Shown one piece after another: positions 10,431-10,456 of a DNA stretch of 10,456 nucleotides. The stretch's first letter is position 1, and the number at the start of each line of letters is the position of its first letter. The stretch is from NCBI GenBank assembly GCA_030998015.1, contig JARWMV010000228.1, positions 1 through 10,456 of the forward strand. Reading direction: 5' to 3'. The translations under genes and the position numbers were made by a program. Source of the DNA: Ceratorhiza oryzae-sativae (Eukaryota; Basidiomycota; Agaricomycetes; Cantharellales; Ceratobasidiaceae). The notes beneath the pieces are model-generated. The model searched no databases. It was given only the letters and a program-made list of their open reading frames with translations, and was not told the DNA's origin.

Positions 10431-10456
10431 GTTGACCCTCCGCTTTATTACCCCTG

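Overview
This window looks like organellar, most likely mitochondrial, DNA from a fungus or another eukaryote that carries fungal-type LAGLIDADG homing endonucleases. Six tRNA genes on the + strand fold well enough to name: Leu(UAA), Thr(UGU), Gln(UUG), Lys(UUU), Ala(UGC, with the G3:U70 alanine identity pair) and Phe(GAA). The only protein-coding material I recognise is LAGLIDADG endonuclease sequence. I see no exon of a respiratory-chain gene and no recognisable rRNA segment. The tRNAs and the endonuclease pieces lie in AT-rich DNA. Most of the remainder is GC-rich, palindromic repeat DNA. The species cannot be fixed from this sequence; a chytrid, another early-diverging fungus or another repeat-rich mitochondrial genome are all possible.

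Layout. 22-940: an endonuclease gene (HEG1) broken into four recognisable pieces by three palindrome clusters, followed by tRNA-Leu at 1126. 1377-2057: stacked palindromic modules. 2058-2972: unassigned spacer with small hairpins. 2973-4458: a second endonuclease (HEG2) whose pieces still join in one logical frame but which carries three GC-rich insertions, followed 58 nt later by tRNA-Thr. 4735-5032: a 13-copy, 23-bp minisatellite. 5106-5840: more palindromic modules. 5841-6426: spacer with strong hairpins, then tRNA-Gln. 6536-8080: palindromic modules, including one arm of a ~417-bp inverted repeat whose other arm is inside HEG2, and a 12-bp tandem repeat. 8252-8309: a possible third endonuclease remnant upstream of tRNA-Lys. 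8940-9377: spacer, then tRNA-Ala. 9550-9873: nested modules, then tRNA-Phe. 10053-10456: modules again.

The main story is a community of palindromic elements. At least ten families recur in both orientations, insert into one another and into endonuclease genes, and in several cases can be compared with an 'empty' site elsewhere in the same window. The principal family (called A here) is a five-hairpin, ~174-bp unit present six times, with two 48-bp short forms. Stem arms of related copies differ by paired changes, so the hairpin shape itself appears to be maintained or regenerated. HEG2 is the most interesting locus: its endonuclease-derived segments contain no stop and share a consistent frame if the insertions are ignored, so it is either very recently interrupted or its insertions are removed or skipped during expression.
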